52,561 bases of DNA. Origin: Candidatus Terraquivivens tikiterensis (GTDB taxonomy: Archaea; Thermoproteota; Nitrososphaeria_A; Caldarchaeales; Wolframiiraptoraceae). Location: positions 1 through 52,561 of the forward strand of contig NDWU01000011.1 in NCBI GenBank assembly GCA_003056285.1, written 5' to 3'. The notes beneath the pieces were generated by a model, which saw nothing but the letters and a program-made list of their open reading frames with translations, made no database searches and was not told the origin of the DNA. The translations under genes were made by a program, and so were the position numbers. Every line of letters begins with the position of its first letter. Positions within the stretch are counted from its first letter, which is position 1. Shown in pieces: positions 52,092 to 52,561 of this stretch.

Positions 52092-52561
52092 CTCCGACAC
52101 CAGGCCTTTGCTCCAAACGTTCAACGATATGGTGAGCGAGTGCATACAGTACGCCATAAATCACAACGTAAGCTCGCCCATGAAGGTCGAGAGAGCCCTA
52201 TACGAGGAGTTCAAGCGGAAATACGGCTTCGCAACCCACTACTGCATCTCGGCCGCTAGGGTCGCCTGCAACGTAATCCGCTCTTGGAGGAGGCTAGTCA
52301 GAAAGGGAAGGGCCGACCCGAATGTCCCGCCGACCTTCAACGCCCTATCCATGAGGCTCCAGAAGGAGCTCATGCGATTCAAAGGAGATAGGATAGTCGT
52401 CACGACGAAGCCGCACCAGCACATCGAAGTACCGCTGACCGTCGGCCTATACCAGAAACGATTCGTTGAAGCATGGAAGAACGGAGAGCTGACCGTCGGC
52501 GAAATAACGCTCCTGCCAGATAGGGCGGTCGTCGTCTTCAAGAAAATGGTCGAGGAAATGG
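52057..52561 (+). CDS. tnpB: TnpB (IS605 OrfB) family nuclease, 3' part missing
   Basis: It starts at a GTG at 52057 and is open to the window end (168 codons visible). The N-terminal domain matches archaeal TnpB: VEAIKAVAFKHSSDTRPLL, QTFNDMVSECIQYAI, YGFATHYCISAARVACNVIRSW and PLTVGLYQKRFVEAW. The RuvC nuclease motifs and zinc ribbon would lie right of the window. TnpB is an RNA-guided nuclease whose guide comes from the element's right end. Confidence 0.88.
   Translation, partial: MEAIKAVAFKHSSDTRPLLQTFNDMVSECIQYAINHNVSSPMKVERALYEEFKRKYGFATHYCISAARVACNVIRSWRRLVRKGRADPNVPPTFNALSMRLQKELMRFKGDRIVVTTKPHQHIEVPLTVGLYQKRFVEAWKNGELTVGEITLLPDRAVVVFKKMVEEM

Overview
The window comes from a thermophilic-looking archaeon. 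It carries archaeal-type genes throughout: Rpo7/Spt4, Rpo3, Rpo10, aIF2 gamma, L7Ae/S28e/L24e/L18e, isopentenyl phosphate kinase, type 2 IPP isomerase, archaeal MAT, RIO2, Elp3, an LSm protein and an F420-type flavin-independent oxidoreductase. AGG/ATA-rich codon use and TATA boxes 25-30 bases before many starts fit this. The gene set resembles the Thaumarchaeota/Aigarchaeota side of the TACK group, but I cannot fix the lineage from sequence alone.

Layout. 1-3035: two convergent radical SAM genes; the first is cut by the left edge and is split by an intein whose homing-endonuclease motifs look dead. 3068-9000: MarC, a Trm5/Taw2-like methyltransferase, an aIF2gamma-PIN-Rpo7-Spt4 cluster, then L7Ae-S28e-L24e-Ndk, with structured intergenic DNA at 7262-7440 and 8850-9000. 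9058-17810: gltX, then a six-gene mevalonate/isoprenoid operon (HMGR-HMGS-thiolase-DUF35-IPK-IDI2) followed upstream by mevalonate kinase; both units share a 13-base near-palindrome in front of their promoters. 17811-20804: a gene-poor scar zone with an RNA-like segment, a decayed VapBC pair and a retropepsin-like gene lacking its Asp. 20805-25681: the conserved Rpo3-L18e-L13-S9-Rpo10-Eno-S2-MEMO operon.

26164-33586: argS, an MFS transporter, a DRG GTPase, a CPBP protease and an isolated NuoJ-NuoJ-NuoK trio. 33583-38275: PPAT, a TrpB2-SerA operon and a divergent class V aminotransferase, a set that reads as phosphoserine metabolism. 38358-51734: TatC with an added zinc ribbon, SfsA, IleS, RIO2, a zinc-ribbon membrane protein, LSm, MAT, PMT-family glycosyltransferase, Elp3, an LLM oxidoreductase and a hexapeptide acyltransferase. 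51740-52561: the left part of an IS607/IS605-type element, an HTH-only protein overlapping a TnpB that runs off the window.

The most unusual signals are the intein with lost LAGLIDADG acids, a three-copy intergenic repeat family (28118-28309, 29527-29692, 49713-49871) that looks like tnpB/omega-RNA 3' scars or a small-RNA family, a 13-base loop conserved between two different hairpins (18073-18085 and 28121-28133), and the shared mevalonate operator candidate. No tRNA, rRNA or CRISPR array was found.
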